A DNA stretch of 64,000 bases, from positions 1-64,000 of the forward strand of contig CALFER010000020.1 in NCBI GenBank assembly GCA_937951895.1, written 5' to 3'. Every line of letters starts with the position of its first letter. Position 1 is the first letter of the stretch. The notes under the pieces are model-generated. The model saw nothing but the letters and a program-made list of their open reading frames with translations, had not been told where the DNA came from and made no database searches. The translations under genes and the position numbers were made by a program. Of this stretch, positions 45,032 through 53,466 are shown one piece after another. The stretch is from an uncultured bacterium (lineage in GTDB: Bacteria; CSSED10-310; CALFER01).

Positions 45032-46383
45032 GCGTGGCCTCCTTTCCGGGGCGGGAAGCCCATCGATTCCTTCACTTCCGCAACCGAAATCGCCGGAAGT
45101 ATCTTGATGAAACTCAGGAACAACAGGAAAAACCAGCCGAACGAACCGATGAGAATCCCGTATTCCGTCAGGCTGATCCGGTAGACGCCCCAACTGTGCG
45201 GGAGAAACTCGTGGGACAGCGACGTCACGATGATGTTGTAGCGCTCAAACCACATTCCGATATTGACGAGAATCGAAATGATGAACAACGTGATCAGATT
45301 CGTCCGGATTTTCCGGATGAAGAACAGCAGCGGGACGATCGTGTTGCAGATCACCATCGTCCAGAACGGCAACGCGTAATCCCCCGTTGGCCGATATGTG
45401 AAGATCGCCTTTTCGAACACGTTCCCCGAATACCACGCCGTGAAAAACTCGACGCCATAGGCATAGCCGACGATGAGCGACGTAAAGAGCAATAGTTTCG
45501 CCATCGACTCGAGATGATACATCCGGATGATGTGCTCGACCCGGAATGCCTTTCGCAGAGGAATCACGATCGTGAGCACCATGGCGAGCCCGGACAGGAT
45601 CGCTCCGGCCACAAAATAGGGCGCGAAGATCGTCGTGTGCCAGCCCGGAACGATGCTCATGGCGAAATCCCAAGACACGACCGAGTGAACCGAAATGACC
45701 AGCGGTGTCGCCAGACCGGCGAAAAAGACGTAGGCCGCCATGTAATGTTTCCACTGCCGGCCCGATCCCATCCAGCCCAACGACAGAAATTTCAGCAGCG
45801 TTTTCCGGATGCCGGGCGGCGTCCGATCCCGCACGGCCGCGATATCCGGTACCAGTCCCACGAAGAAAAACACGGCACTCACCGTCAGATAGGTGCTGAT
45901 CGCGAGCACATCCCAGACCAGGGGAGACCGGAAGTTCGGCCAGAGTTCCCTCCCGCTGGGATACGGCATGATGTAATACATCACCCACAGCCGGCCCAGA
46001 TGGATGAGGGGGAATAACCCCGCCGTCGCGACCGCAAAAATCGTCGAGGCCTCGGCGGCACGGAAGATCGCGGTCCGCCAGGAAACACGCAGGAGATAGA
46101 GAATGGCCGAGATCAAGGTGCCGGCATGGCCGATACCGACCCAGAAAACGAACGTGGTGATCAGAAGACCCCAGCCGACCGGATTGTTCAGGCCGGTGAC
46201 ACCCATGCCCTTCAAAACGAGATACACCCAGGAGACCGCACCGATCGCGACGCAGAGCAGGCAGACCGCGAGCAGCGCCATGTAGAGTTTTCCGGGGCGG
46301 CCCAATGTCGCCAGAATATCCCTGTCAACCTCGCGATACGAAAACGCCCCGATGTCCGGCTTCACACGCTCGGTCATGCTCAT
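45028..46383 (-). CDS. actC: ActC, NrfD-like quinol-binding membrane subunit
   Basis: 451 residues with about ten hydrophobic segments of the NrfD/PsrC fold; it begins with a cytoplasmic tail (FSYREVDRDILATLGRPGKLY). PLIHLGRLW and PLVWDVLAI are characteristic. It would bind menaquinol or ubiquinol and deliver electrons to the Fe-S clusters of ActB. It overlaps actB by ATGA upstream and actD by ATGA downstream. Confidence 0.87.
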   Translation of the reverse strand: MSMTERVKPDIGAFSYREVDRDILATLGRPGKLYMALLAVCLLCVAIGAVSWVYLVLKGMGVTGLNNPVGWGLLITTFVFWVGIGHAGTLISAILYLLRVSWRTAIFRAAEASTIFAVATAGLFPLIHLGRLWVMYYIMPYPSGRELWPNFRSPLVWDVLAISTYLTVSAVFFFVGLVPDIAAVRDRTPPGIRKTLLKFLSLGWMGSGRQWKHYMAAYVFFAGLATPLVISVHSVVSWDFAMSIVPGWHTTIFAPYFVAGAILSGLAMVLTIVIPLRKAFRVEHIIRMYHLESMAKLLLFTSLIVGYAYGVEFFTAWYSGNVFEKAIFTYRPTGDYALPFWTMVICNTIVPLLFFIRKIRTNLITLFIISILVNIGMWFERYNIIVTSLSHEFLPHSWGVYRISLTEYGILIGSFGWFFLLFLSFIKILPAISVAEVKESMGFPPRKGGHA

Positions 46384-49325
46384 GTGGCCTCCCCGTCGAG
46401 AAACACCTTCCGGAGATAAACGACACCCGGACGCGTGTTGGTGTAGTAGTCGAGCAGCCGGTAGCCGCGGGGATCACGCGCCAGTGCCGTCATCCGCCAA
46501 TCGGGCTGGAGAAAATCACCGAACGCAAGCGCGCCGGCCGGACAGGTCTGCACACACGCCGGCACGATCTCGCCGTCCCGCACCCCCCGACGCTCGAACT
46601 TCGCCCGGTTGGTCGCTTCACGAATCCGCTGCACACAAAACGAACATTTCTCCATCACGCCGCGCGACCGCACCGTCACATCCGGATTGAGCTGTTCATT
46701 GCCCGGCGAGACGCGCGGATAATCGAAGTAATTGAATCGGCGAACTTTGTAGGGACAATTGTTCGCGCAATACCGCGTTCCGATGCAGCGGTTGTAGACC
46801 TGCGCGTTCAAACCATCCGGCGTGTGATACGACGCAAATACCGGGCAGACTGTCTCACAGGGCGCCTGATCGCAATGCTGACACATCACGGGCAGAAATC
46901 GGACATGCGCCCCCGGCTCGCTCTTCAATATGTGCTTCTCGATCCGGATCCACGACAACTCTCTCCCCCGGGCAATCTCCTCCCGCCCGACCACCGGGAT
47001 GTTGTTTTCCGCATAACACGCCGTGACACAGGCGCCGCAACCCGTGCAGCGATCGAGATCGATGACGAGGCCCCAGCGATGTTGCGGATGCTCCTGCAAC
47101 GGGACGATGTTGTCCGCAGGCCGCTCTCCGCCCTTCTCCTCATGCGGCATCGGCACGACCGGCCCATGAACATGACCGTGCGCATCCGGATACTCCTCAC
47201 CATGCCGCGTCATCTTCGGAAATGCGCCTTCCCGCGCCTTCGACAGCGGCATCGCCAGACAGAGCGCGCGACCGTCGGAAAAGGGAGAGCCCATGACCGA
47301 GACCAACTCGCCGGGACCGGAACGCGCGATCGATACCCGATGTCCCGCCGTGGCCAGCTCACCGGAAACGGGATCGAACCGGAGACCGAACAGCGATGCG
47401 ACATTGCCGGAGGGCACCGAATCGCGATGCGCCAGGCGACCCCCTCCAAATCGCAGCGCGACGGCTTCGGGCGCGATGTCGTCCACGATCAGAGCCGGTG
47501 CGGTCACCGACGATCCGGCATTCCCGATCGTGACGCGGTCACCGGTGCGGACCCCGAGCGACTCCGCCAGAGTGTTTCCCAGTTCGATCGGCGCTTCCCA
47601 GGCCGTCTGATTCAGCGAATCAGGAGTCTCGTGCAGCCAGGATGCTCCGGCGGAACGCCCGTCGTACAGCAGAGAGGAAAACGGTGCGATCAGAAGCGCT
47701 CCGGACGTTGCGGGTTCGGGAGCATACAGGGGGAGTTGATCGAGATTCGCGGTGAGCGGGAAGACGGGGTAAGGGGGAGGCGGATCGGGAAACCGGCCGC
47801 CGGCGATGAGTGTGCGGTTGAGCGAATCGGTGCGGTCGGCCCAGTGATCCAGGATGCATTTTTTATATTCCCGGTGCCGGAGAGGTCGGCCGGCCCGCGA
47901 GGCAGCCTCGATGAGCAGATCGGCGGGATGCATCGATCGACACACTGGTTGCCGGACCGGTTGCAGGATCCCCTGAATCCCGTCCGTCAGATCGTAATCG
48001 CCCCAGCATTCGAGCGGATGATGAACCGGCAGAACGATATCCGCAGCAGCAGCCGTCTCATCCATCTCGGCCGCCAGCACGACCACACTCTTCGCTTCCT
48101 CCAACCGCTTCGCGACAGCAGCCTCGCCCGGCAGCGTCGCCACGGGATTCGCGCCCCAGACGATCAACGTGTCGATCTGTCCGGACGCCGCCGAATTGAT
48201 CATGTCCAGAATCCGGGATTCGGCTGCGAGACGACTCCAGGCATATTGCTCACCAAACCGGATCGCCCGGCCGGCTGCACCCAGACGGATATTCATCGCG
48301 AGCGTCGCCGCGTGAAGCAACGTCGCGTTCTGTGTCAGCACATCCGGACCGCCGAACAGAATGAGAGGATTGCGCGCCGCGAGCAATCGGCGGGAAACAC
48401 CGGCCAGGAACAGAGCCGTTCGTTCGGACAACTCCGGTGCAGCCGCCAGACGCTCCAGAATCACCTGCCCGACCACCATCGTCTCCGGAGTCTGCTGCGC
48501 GGCCGGGAATCCCGTCACATCCGCGAGCAGATACCGGATGGCCGACCCGACCTCGGATTGCGGCAACACGTGAAACCGATCCGCCGATGTCGCCGTCAGA
48601 TTGCGCCTCGGTCCGAGATAATCCACTTCGAGCGTTCTGTCGCCGTTGAATGCGTGCGCGTCCGCCCACTTCCGGGTGAATTCGACGGGTGACAGCCAGG
48701 CATCCAGAAAATCCGCACCGATCGAAACGATGTAATCAGCGCCCGCCGGATCGAACCTGGGCACCTCGGCCCGGTTGAGCAGAATCGATGACGCCTTTGC
48801 GATCGACGTCATTCCGGCCGGCTCGTACATCAGGTGGGACGCGAACGGGAACTTGGAGCCGAATTCGGTCGCGAGATCGAGGAAGGTGCCGCTTTCGAGA
48901 CCCGTCAACAGGCCGATCGAGGGGCTGTTCGCGAGCAATTCCGCGAGTGCCGCCATGGCGCGTTCCCAGGAAACGGCGGTCAGCACACCGTCTTTGCGGA
49001 TGAGGGGCTCCGTGACGCGCGACGGGCTGTAGAGACCTTGAATGAAGGCCTGCCCGCGGGCACAAAGCGCACCCCGGTTGACCGGATGGGAGGGATTGCC
49101 TTCCAGTTTGATCGGCCGGGCTTCCCGCGTCTTGACGATCACACCGCAACCCGCGGGACAAGCGCGGCAAACCGTCGCATAGAAGGCCGGAATTCCGGGA
49201 ACGATGTCCTTCGGCGGGGTCAGATACGCATACAGTTTCTCAAGAGGCGCGCCGTTGCAGGCGACCATCGAACCCACTCCCAGTATCCCGAGCGATTTCA
49301 GAAAATCACGCCTGCCAACCAACAT
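46380..49325 (-). CDS. actB: ActB, Fe-S subunit of alternative complex III
   Basis: 981 residues. A Tat-type start (GRRDFLKSLGILG) is followed by a cluster-binding set Cys53, Cys56, Cys60, Cys88 (VCRACPAGCG...ALCARG) and a long molybdopterin-oxidoreductase-like region (about 45-700). In known ActB that region holds no cofactor. From about 745 comes a ferredoxin-like domain with CTGCGACVTACYAENN, CQHCDQAPCETVCPV, CIGTRYCANNCPY and CSFCVQRI-type Cys groups for several Fe-S clusters. It faces the periplasm and passes electrons from ActC/ActF to ActA. It heads the operon, and all following act genes overlap by 4 bases. Confidence 0.9.
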   Translation of the reverse strand: MLVGRRDFLKSLGILGVGSMVACNGAPLEKLYAYLTPPKDIVPGIPAFYATVCRACPAGCGVIVKTREARPIKLEGNPSHPVNRGALCARGQAFIQGLYSPSRVTEPLIRKDGVLTAVSWERAMAALAELLANSPSIGLLTGLESGTFLDLATEFGSKFPFASHLMYEPAGMTSIAKASSILLNRAEVPRFDPAGADYIVSIGADFLDAWLSPVEFTRKWADAHAFNGDRTLEVDYLGPRRNLTATSADRFHVLPQSEVGSAIRYLLADVTGFPAAQQTPETMVVGQVILERLAAAPELSERTALFLAGVSRRLLAARNPLILFGGPDVLTQNATLLHAATLAMNIRLGAAGRAIRFGEQYAWSRLAAESRILDMINSAASGQIDTLIVWGANPVATLPGEAAVAKRLEEAKSVVVLAAEMDETAAAADIVLPVHHPLECWGDYDLTDGIQGILQPVRQPVCRSMHPADLLIEAASRAGRPLRHREYKKCILDHWADRTDSLNRTLIAGGRFPDPPPPYPVFPLTANLDQLPLYAPEPATSGALLIAPFSSLLYDGRSAGASWLHETPDSLNQTAWEAPIELGNTLAESLGVRTGDRVTIGNAGSSVTAPALIVDDIAPEAVALRFGGGRLAHRDSVPSGNVASLFGLRFDPVSGELATAGHRVSIARSGPGELVSVMGSPFSDGRALCLAMPLSKAREGAFPKMTRHGEEYPDAHGHVHGPVVPMPHEEKGGERPADNIVPLQEHPQHRWGLVIDLDRCTGCGACVTACYAENNIPVVGREEIARGRELSWIRIEKHILKSEPGAHVRFLPVMCQHCDQAPCETVCPVFASYHTPDGLNAQVYNRCIGTRYCANNCPYKVRRFNYFDYPRVSPGNEQLNPDVTVRSRGVMEKCSFCVQRIREATNRAKFERRGVRDGEIVPACVQTCPAGALAFGDFLQPDWRMTALARDPRGYRLLDYYTNTRPGVVYLRKVFLDGEAT

Positions 49326-49541
49326 GCTTCCTCCCCCCGATCATCCCGCAATCAACCCAATCCTTATCGTCGGGCGCGATGCACGAAATGTGCCGGACCA
49401 TGACCGACGCCTGTCGGGAAACACACCATCGTTTGATTGATTGAAAAGATTGGAAGTTGCCCAGACTGTGATATGCGCAGAGTGGTCACGATTCAGAGAT
49501 ACATGATTGAGGGGGGATCGTCAAGATTGGTAAGGTTTTCG

Positions 49542-49558
49542 GTTTTCAAACTGAAAAC
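49542..49558. promoter_or_regulatory. Palindrome in the actB-lhgO intergenic region
   Basis: GTTTTCA-AAC-TGAAAAC, perfect 7-base arms with a 3-base centre, about 70 bases before lhgO. It could be an operator for either divergent unit. The regulator is unknown. Confidence 0.35.
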
Positions 49559-49577
49559 TTCAAAAACCCTCTTCGCA

Positions 49578-49607
49578 TTGAATTACAGCATGGAACAAGC
49601 TTAGAAT
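49578..49607 (+). promoter_or_regulatory. Putative lhgO promoter
   Basis: TTGAAT (49578-49583), an 18-base spacer and TAGAAT (49602-49607), 22 bases before the start codon, which is preceded by AAGGAG at 49617-49622. Based on sequence match only. Confidence 0.4.
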
Positions 49608-49629
49608 GGTGCCGGGAAGGAGCTGATTC

Positions 49630-50838
49630 ATGTCGGAAAAAACGTTCGATATTGCGATCATCGGAGGCGGCATCGTCGGCGCAGCCACCGCCATGGCACT
49701 CTGTTCACCCCCCGGTCCATCGGTCTGTATTCTCGAAGCCGAACCGACTCTCGCCGCGCATCAGACCGGCAACAACAGCGGCGTCATTCACTCGGGTCTT
49801 TACTACAAACCGGGATCCCTGAAAGCCATCAACTGCGCCAACGGAAGACAGGCGCTGTACCGATTCTGCGAAGAACACGGCATTCCTCTTGAACGCTGCG
49901 GGAAACTGGTCATTGCGGTCACCAGAGACGAAATCCCGAAACTGGATGCCCTGGAGCAGCGGGGACGGGCAAACGGCCTGACCGGATTGAAACGGATTCC
50001 GGGTGAGGCGATTCCGGATTTCGAACCGAATGCGAAGGGACTCGCAGGAATGCTCGTGGAGGAAACCGGAATTGTCGACTATCGGGTTGTCACCGAAACC
50101 TACGCGCGGATCGTTCAGGAAAACGGTGGAGAAATCCGGCTGGGAACCCGGGTTCATTCGGTGCGAAAAAACACAGGGGCATTCGTCGTGAACACCTCGA
50201 CCGGAGACGTCGAATGCCGGAATCTGATCAACTGCGGAGGGTTGCAGAGCGATCGGATCGCCCGGATGTGCGGGGTCGAGCCGGGGCTGCAGATCATTCC
50301 GTTCCGGGGCGAGTATTACACACTGAGGTATGAGCGGCGGGATTTGATCCGGAATCTGATCTACCCGGTGCCGGATCCCCGATTTCCGTTTCTCGGTGTC
50401 CATTACACACGCCGGATCAACGGGGAAGTCGAAGCCGGGCCGAATGCGGTGCTGGCCTTCAAGCGCGAGGGCTATCGCAAAACGGATTTCTCGTTGCGGG
50501 ACACATTGACCTATGCATCCTATTCCGGATTCTGGATGATGTCCGTCAAATACTGGAAGATGGGCATGGGTGAGTTTTACCGGTCGTTTTCCAAGCGGGC
50601 GTTTGTGAAAGCCCTGCAGATGCTGACGCCCTCGATCGAGGAGTCGGACATTCAACCTGGCGGGTCGGGGGTGCGTGCTCAGGCGCTCGAACCCAACGGA
50701 TTTCTGGTGGATGATTTCCGCATCGTCGAAGCGCCAGGCCAGATTCATGTGCTCAATGCCCCCTCACCCGCGGCAACGGCATCGATCAGCATCGGACGGA
50801 CTATCGCCGACATGGCGCGGACACGTTTTTTCTCATGA
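49630..50838 (+). CDS. lhgO: L-2-hydroxyglutarate oxidase, FAD-dependent
   Basis: 402 residues. FAD-binding GGGIVGAATAMAL lies at the N-terminus, followed by the family hallmark HQTGNNSGVIHSGLYYKPGSLKA. ETGIVDYRVVTETYA, NCGGLQSDRIARMCGVEPGLQIIPFRGEYY (pattern described, split by family blocks) and HYTRRINGEVEAGPNAVLAF are diagnostic of LhgO/L2HGDH. It oxidises L-2-hydroxyglutarate to 2-oxoglutarate and passes electrons to the quinone pool, which could feed the divergent alternative complex III cluster. AAGGAG lies 7 bases before the ATG. Confidence 0.9.
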   Translation: MSEKTFDIAIIGGGIVGAATAMALCSPPGPSVCILEAEPTLAAHQTGNNSGVIHSGLYYKPGSLKAINCANGRQALYRFCEEHGIPLERCGKLVIAVTRDEIPKLDALEQRGRANGLTGLKRIPGEAIPDFEPNAKGLAGMLVEETGIVDYRVVTETYARIVQENGGEIRLGTRVHSVRKNTGAFVVNTSTGDVECRNLINCGGLQSDRIARMCGVEPGLQIIPFRGEYYTLRYERRDLIRNLIYPVPDPRFPFLGVHYTRRINGEVEAGPNAVLAFKREGYRKTDFSLRDTLTYASYSGFWMMSVKYWKMGMGEFYRSFSKRAFVKALQMLTPSIEESDIQPGGSGVRAQALEPNGFLVDDFRIVEAPGQIHVLNAPSPAATASISIGRTIADMARTRFFS

Positions 50839-50866
50839 CACCGTTCGATCGACAGGAGGAATTCTC

Positions 50867-51526
50867 ATGAGACAATCCGGGAAAATCGTGCTGATCCTGA
50901 CATTGGTGCTGGCAGCGGTTGCCGGAGGCGCGTTTTACTTTTTCATGTCGGGCGGGGTCCGGATCGTGCTCACCCCGGACAAACTCGACAATATCGTCAA
51001 AGGCGACCGTCTGCTCATCGACGGCAACCCGATCGGCGCGGTGACGCGGACGGCTTTGCCGGCGCCGGGACGACCGGAAATTCACATCCGCGTCGCCCGG
51101 GAATTCAGGGCGTTTATCAATCAGACCAGTGTGTTTACGCTGGCTGACGACCCGGCGCGTCCAGGCCGGAAGGCGATCGAGACCAAGATGTGCGATCCGA
51201 ACGGTGCGCCGATTCAAAAGGGACATTCCTTCACACCGCTCAACCGGATCAAATTCACGATGGCCTGCCTGGGGGATGGCGGATTCATCCGCAAACTGTG
51301 GGATTCATCGATCCGATCACTGGTGATCGATTCGATCAAGACGGGCGGCAAGCTGTCGGAAGAAGCGCTGAACAAGCTGAAGGAACTGGAGAAAGCCAAA
51401 CACGATGAATTCCAGGCCCTGATCGACGATATCAGGAGGAACATCGAGACCGTCACACCCGAACTTCAGAAGCAGTTGGACCAGACGTTCGGGATCACCC
51501 TACCCGAAGCAGGCGCAGGAAAGTGA
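50867..51526 (+). CDS. MCE/MlaD-like membrane-anchored protein (tentative)
   Basis: 219 residues from the ATG at 50867, with AGGAGGA 6 bases upstream; a longer in-frame ORF overlaps lhgO and is not used. One N-terminal membrane helix (about 7-27) is followed by a beta-rich segment (VKGDRLLIDGNPIGAVTRTAL, EIHIRVAREFRAFINQTSVFTL) that resembles a single MCE domain, the lipid-binding unit of MlaD. A charged helical C-terminus (about 160-215) may form a coiled coil. No permease or ATPase of an Mla system is adjacent, and it may be co-transcribed with lhgO (28-base gap). The family call is moderate. Confidence 0.5.
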   Translation: MRQSGKIVLILTLVLAAVAGGAFYFFMSGGVRIVLTPDKLDNIVKGDRLLIDGNPIGAVTRTALPAPGRPEIHIRVAREFRAFINQTSVFTLADDPARPGRKAIETKMCDPNGAPIQKGHSFTPLNRIKFTMACLGDGGFIRKLWDSSIRSLVIDSIKTGGKLSEEALNKLKELEKAKHDEFQALIDDIRRNIETVTPELQKQLDQTFGITLPEAGAGK

Positions 51527-51606
51527 TCGCTTTGAACGGCTGATGACGAAGCAAGGACGACCAGACCCAGACGACCGGGTATAACCCCGCACGATCGCCA
51601 AAAAGG

Positions 51607-52770
51607 TCACTGCCCTTTTACAAATGTTGAAACGGCTTTCAGCGCGGCTTCCGAAATGATGTGCCCGCCGTCAAACTCGACATACTCGACCGGGTTCCCA
51701 TTCTTCGTCAGAATATCCCGGGCGGTTCGGCCGTCATCCGTGTTCACGATGCGATCGTCCTTCCCGTGCGCGATCAGAATCCTGATCTTCTTCGCGCCTT
51801 TCATTTCTGCCGGCGACAAGGCCTCGGCGAACAACTTCCCGCCGATCGAAACGATTCCTTCGATCTTTTTCGGATGTCTCAGGCCGATCACGAGCGACTG
51901 CATGGCGCCCTGAGAAAACCCCATCAGGTAAACGGATGAGACGGGATAGTCCTTCCGGATCTGTTCGATGGAATCCAGCACATATGCTTCGACGAGTATA
52001 TTCGATGCTTCCTGGAGTGACTCCATCTCGGCTTCCGGAATGGCATTATCCGGAATGTCCACGGGGATCCAACTGAATCCACCCGATTTCCCCGGCAGCG
52101 AATACGGCGCGCGCAGGGTGACATAAATGAAGTCCTTCTGCTCGAATCGATCCCAGATCCCGCTGAAATTGACCGCATCGCCGCCGAACCCGTGCAGACC
52201 GACGATCAGAGGGTACTGTTTCGTTTTATCGAACGAAGCGGGAAGATGGATATGGCCCGGGAAAAAGGACGAGGCTTTGAACATCCGGTATGTGCCGGCC
52301 TGTTTGTTTCTAAGCTCGATCTGCTTCGTCACATCGCTGATCACCCCGGCAACCGCCGGTTTGCTCCGGACACCATCAAAATCAGAATCGCGTTCGATCT
52401 GCTGAATATCGGTAAAACCGGCGGCAACGGCCCGTTTGAGATACTTTGCCGCGAGCACGTCGTCACCGAGCAGCGCGTAGCAGCACGACAGATTGTAGAT
52501 GGCAACGGCGTTTTTGATGTCATGCTGCAGATACGCCAGATAGAATCGGGCGGCATCCGTATAGTTCTTCGAGGAGTAAGCCGCCTCCGCCTTTTTGAGG
52601 AGATCCTGCAGATCCGTGTCGATAAAATCACCCGCCGCGGGTTGCATCGGATCGATCGTATAGGGCGTCGATACGTCGGGAGGTTCAGTCTGCCCCCCGG
52701 TCGCGTTCTCCGTTTCCGCTCTCACTCCCGCAAGACACAGAATGATGATGAGAGGTATCCACCGTTTCAT
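51607..52770 (-). CDS. Secreted TPR-alpha/beta hydrolase (esterase-like)
   Basis: 387 residues. The signal peptide ends near GVRAET. A short TPR-like helical region (about 55-115, DLLKKAEAAYSSKNYTDAARFYLAYL) precedes an alpha/beta-hydrolase domain. The nucleophile elbow is GFSQGA with Ser286, the oxyanion region is GLHGFGGDA, and the acid and base are probably in HGKDDRIV and the late GGH. It resembles phospholipase/carboxylesterase and predicted-dienelactone-hydrolase-type enzymes, probably acting in the periplasm on esters of unknown identity. It is convergent with the MCE-like gene, and the 80-base gap shows no strong terminator. Confidence 0.75.
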   Translation of the reverse strand: MKRWIPLIIILCLAGVRAETENATGGQTEPPDVSTPYTIDPMQPAAGDFIDTDLQDLLKKAEAAYSSKNYTDAARFYLAYLQHDIKNAVAIYNLSCCYALLGDDVLAAKYLKRAVAAGFTDIQQIERDSDFDGVRSKPAVAGVISDVTKQIELRNKQAGTYRMFKASSFFPGHIHLPASFDKTKQYPLIVGLHGFGGDAVNFSGIWDRFEQKDFIYVTLRAPYSLPGKSGGFSWIPVDIPDNAIPEAEMESLQEASNILVEAYVLDSIEQIRKDYPVSSVYLMGFSQGAMQSLVIGLRHPKKIEGIVSIGGKLFAEALSPAEMKGAKKIRILIAHGKDDRIVNTDDGRTARDILTKNGNPVEYVEFDGGHIISEAALKAVSTFVKGQ

Positions 52771-53466
52771 TCCGATTCTCCTTTCCCTTGTCGATGACCG
52801 GGGTCATCGGATGTTCCAGCCACCATCGTCGATGCGTTCCGCACATACTCCTCCGATATAATATACGCAGGACAGCTCTGAAAGATATCCCGATCGATCG
52901 CAGCGATTTCGTACGGGAGCTAAATGATGCGCATACGGGTAGGGAGTTGAGTAAGATCGCGCAGGTCGGATTTGTTTTGGATGTGGAATTGCGCTTTTTG
53001 GCAGTAAAAATCAGTTCGGGAGGGGATGGTTAACGGATCGAAATCGACGATGATACTGGTGATACGAATTCCGGATCGCTGACTTCTCCTGTAATTGCGA
53101 TTGGCGACCATTCGATACTGATGTTTAGTAGTTGGGAACAGACCGAAGGCACCAGTGAGGGTCTTGATAAGCGGAGGCATAGAGCAGATCACCTCGAACG
53201 AAGGAGCGGCCAACAACCGCATGAACCACGACCTGCCTCCGCGCTCAAGAATAATGATGTTTCTTGGATTCGCAGCGCAATGACGGTGCGAGATGAGCCC
53301 CGTTTTGCGCCATAAAGCTTGAAACAGTGCGAGGCATGGTATCAGAAGCTGAACCGATCTTGGTGAAGTCAAAGTCAGAGCGAGGCTAACACCGGTGCGA
53401 AATCGCCCGATCGATCGCGCGGGGCAACAGGTTGAAACCGAAGAGTCCCTGCTTTAGACTGATTGC
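52771..53466. other. Intergenic region, possible transposase remnant
   Basis: About 700 bases without a clear gene, lower in GC than the flanks. On the minus strand a 150-codon ORF (52920-53372) contains NIIILERGGRSWFMRLLAA, which faintly resembles the DRGY region of IS4-type DDE transposases, but no full catalytic triad is visible. I treat it as a possible decayed insertion, not a gene. Other short ORFs here look random. Confidence 0.3.

Larger units (their letters stand above)
49326..49629. other. Divergent promoter region between actB and lhgO
   Basis: 304 bases between two divergent operons. It holds the palindrome at 49542-49558, the candidate lhgO promoter at 49578-49607 and otherwise AT-rich sequence. 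No ORF or RNA gene is apparent. Confidence 0.5.

Noticed and set aside
46305..48692. Plus-strand open frame of 795 codons opposite actB
   Set aside because: It is antisense to the well-supported actB, arginine-rich with no domain; a shadow of the GC-biased codon pattern.
52920..53372. Minus-strand 150-codon frame with a faint transposase-like segment
   Set aside because: Only one short stretch resembles a DDE transposase and no catalytic triad is visible, so I do not list it as a gene.
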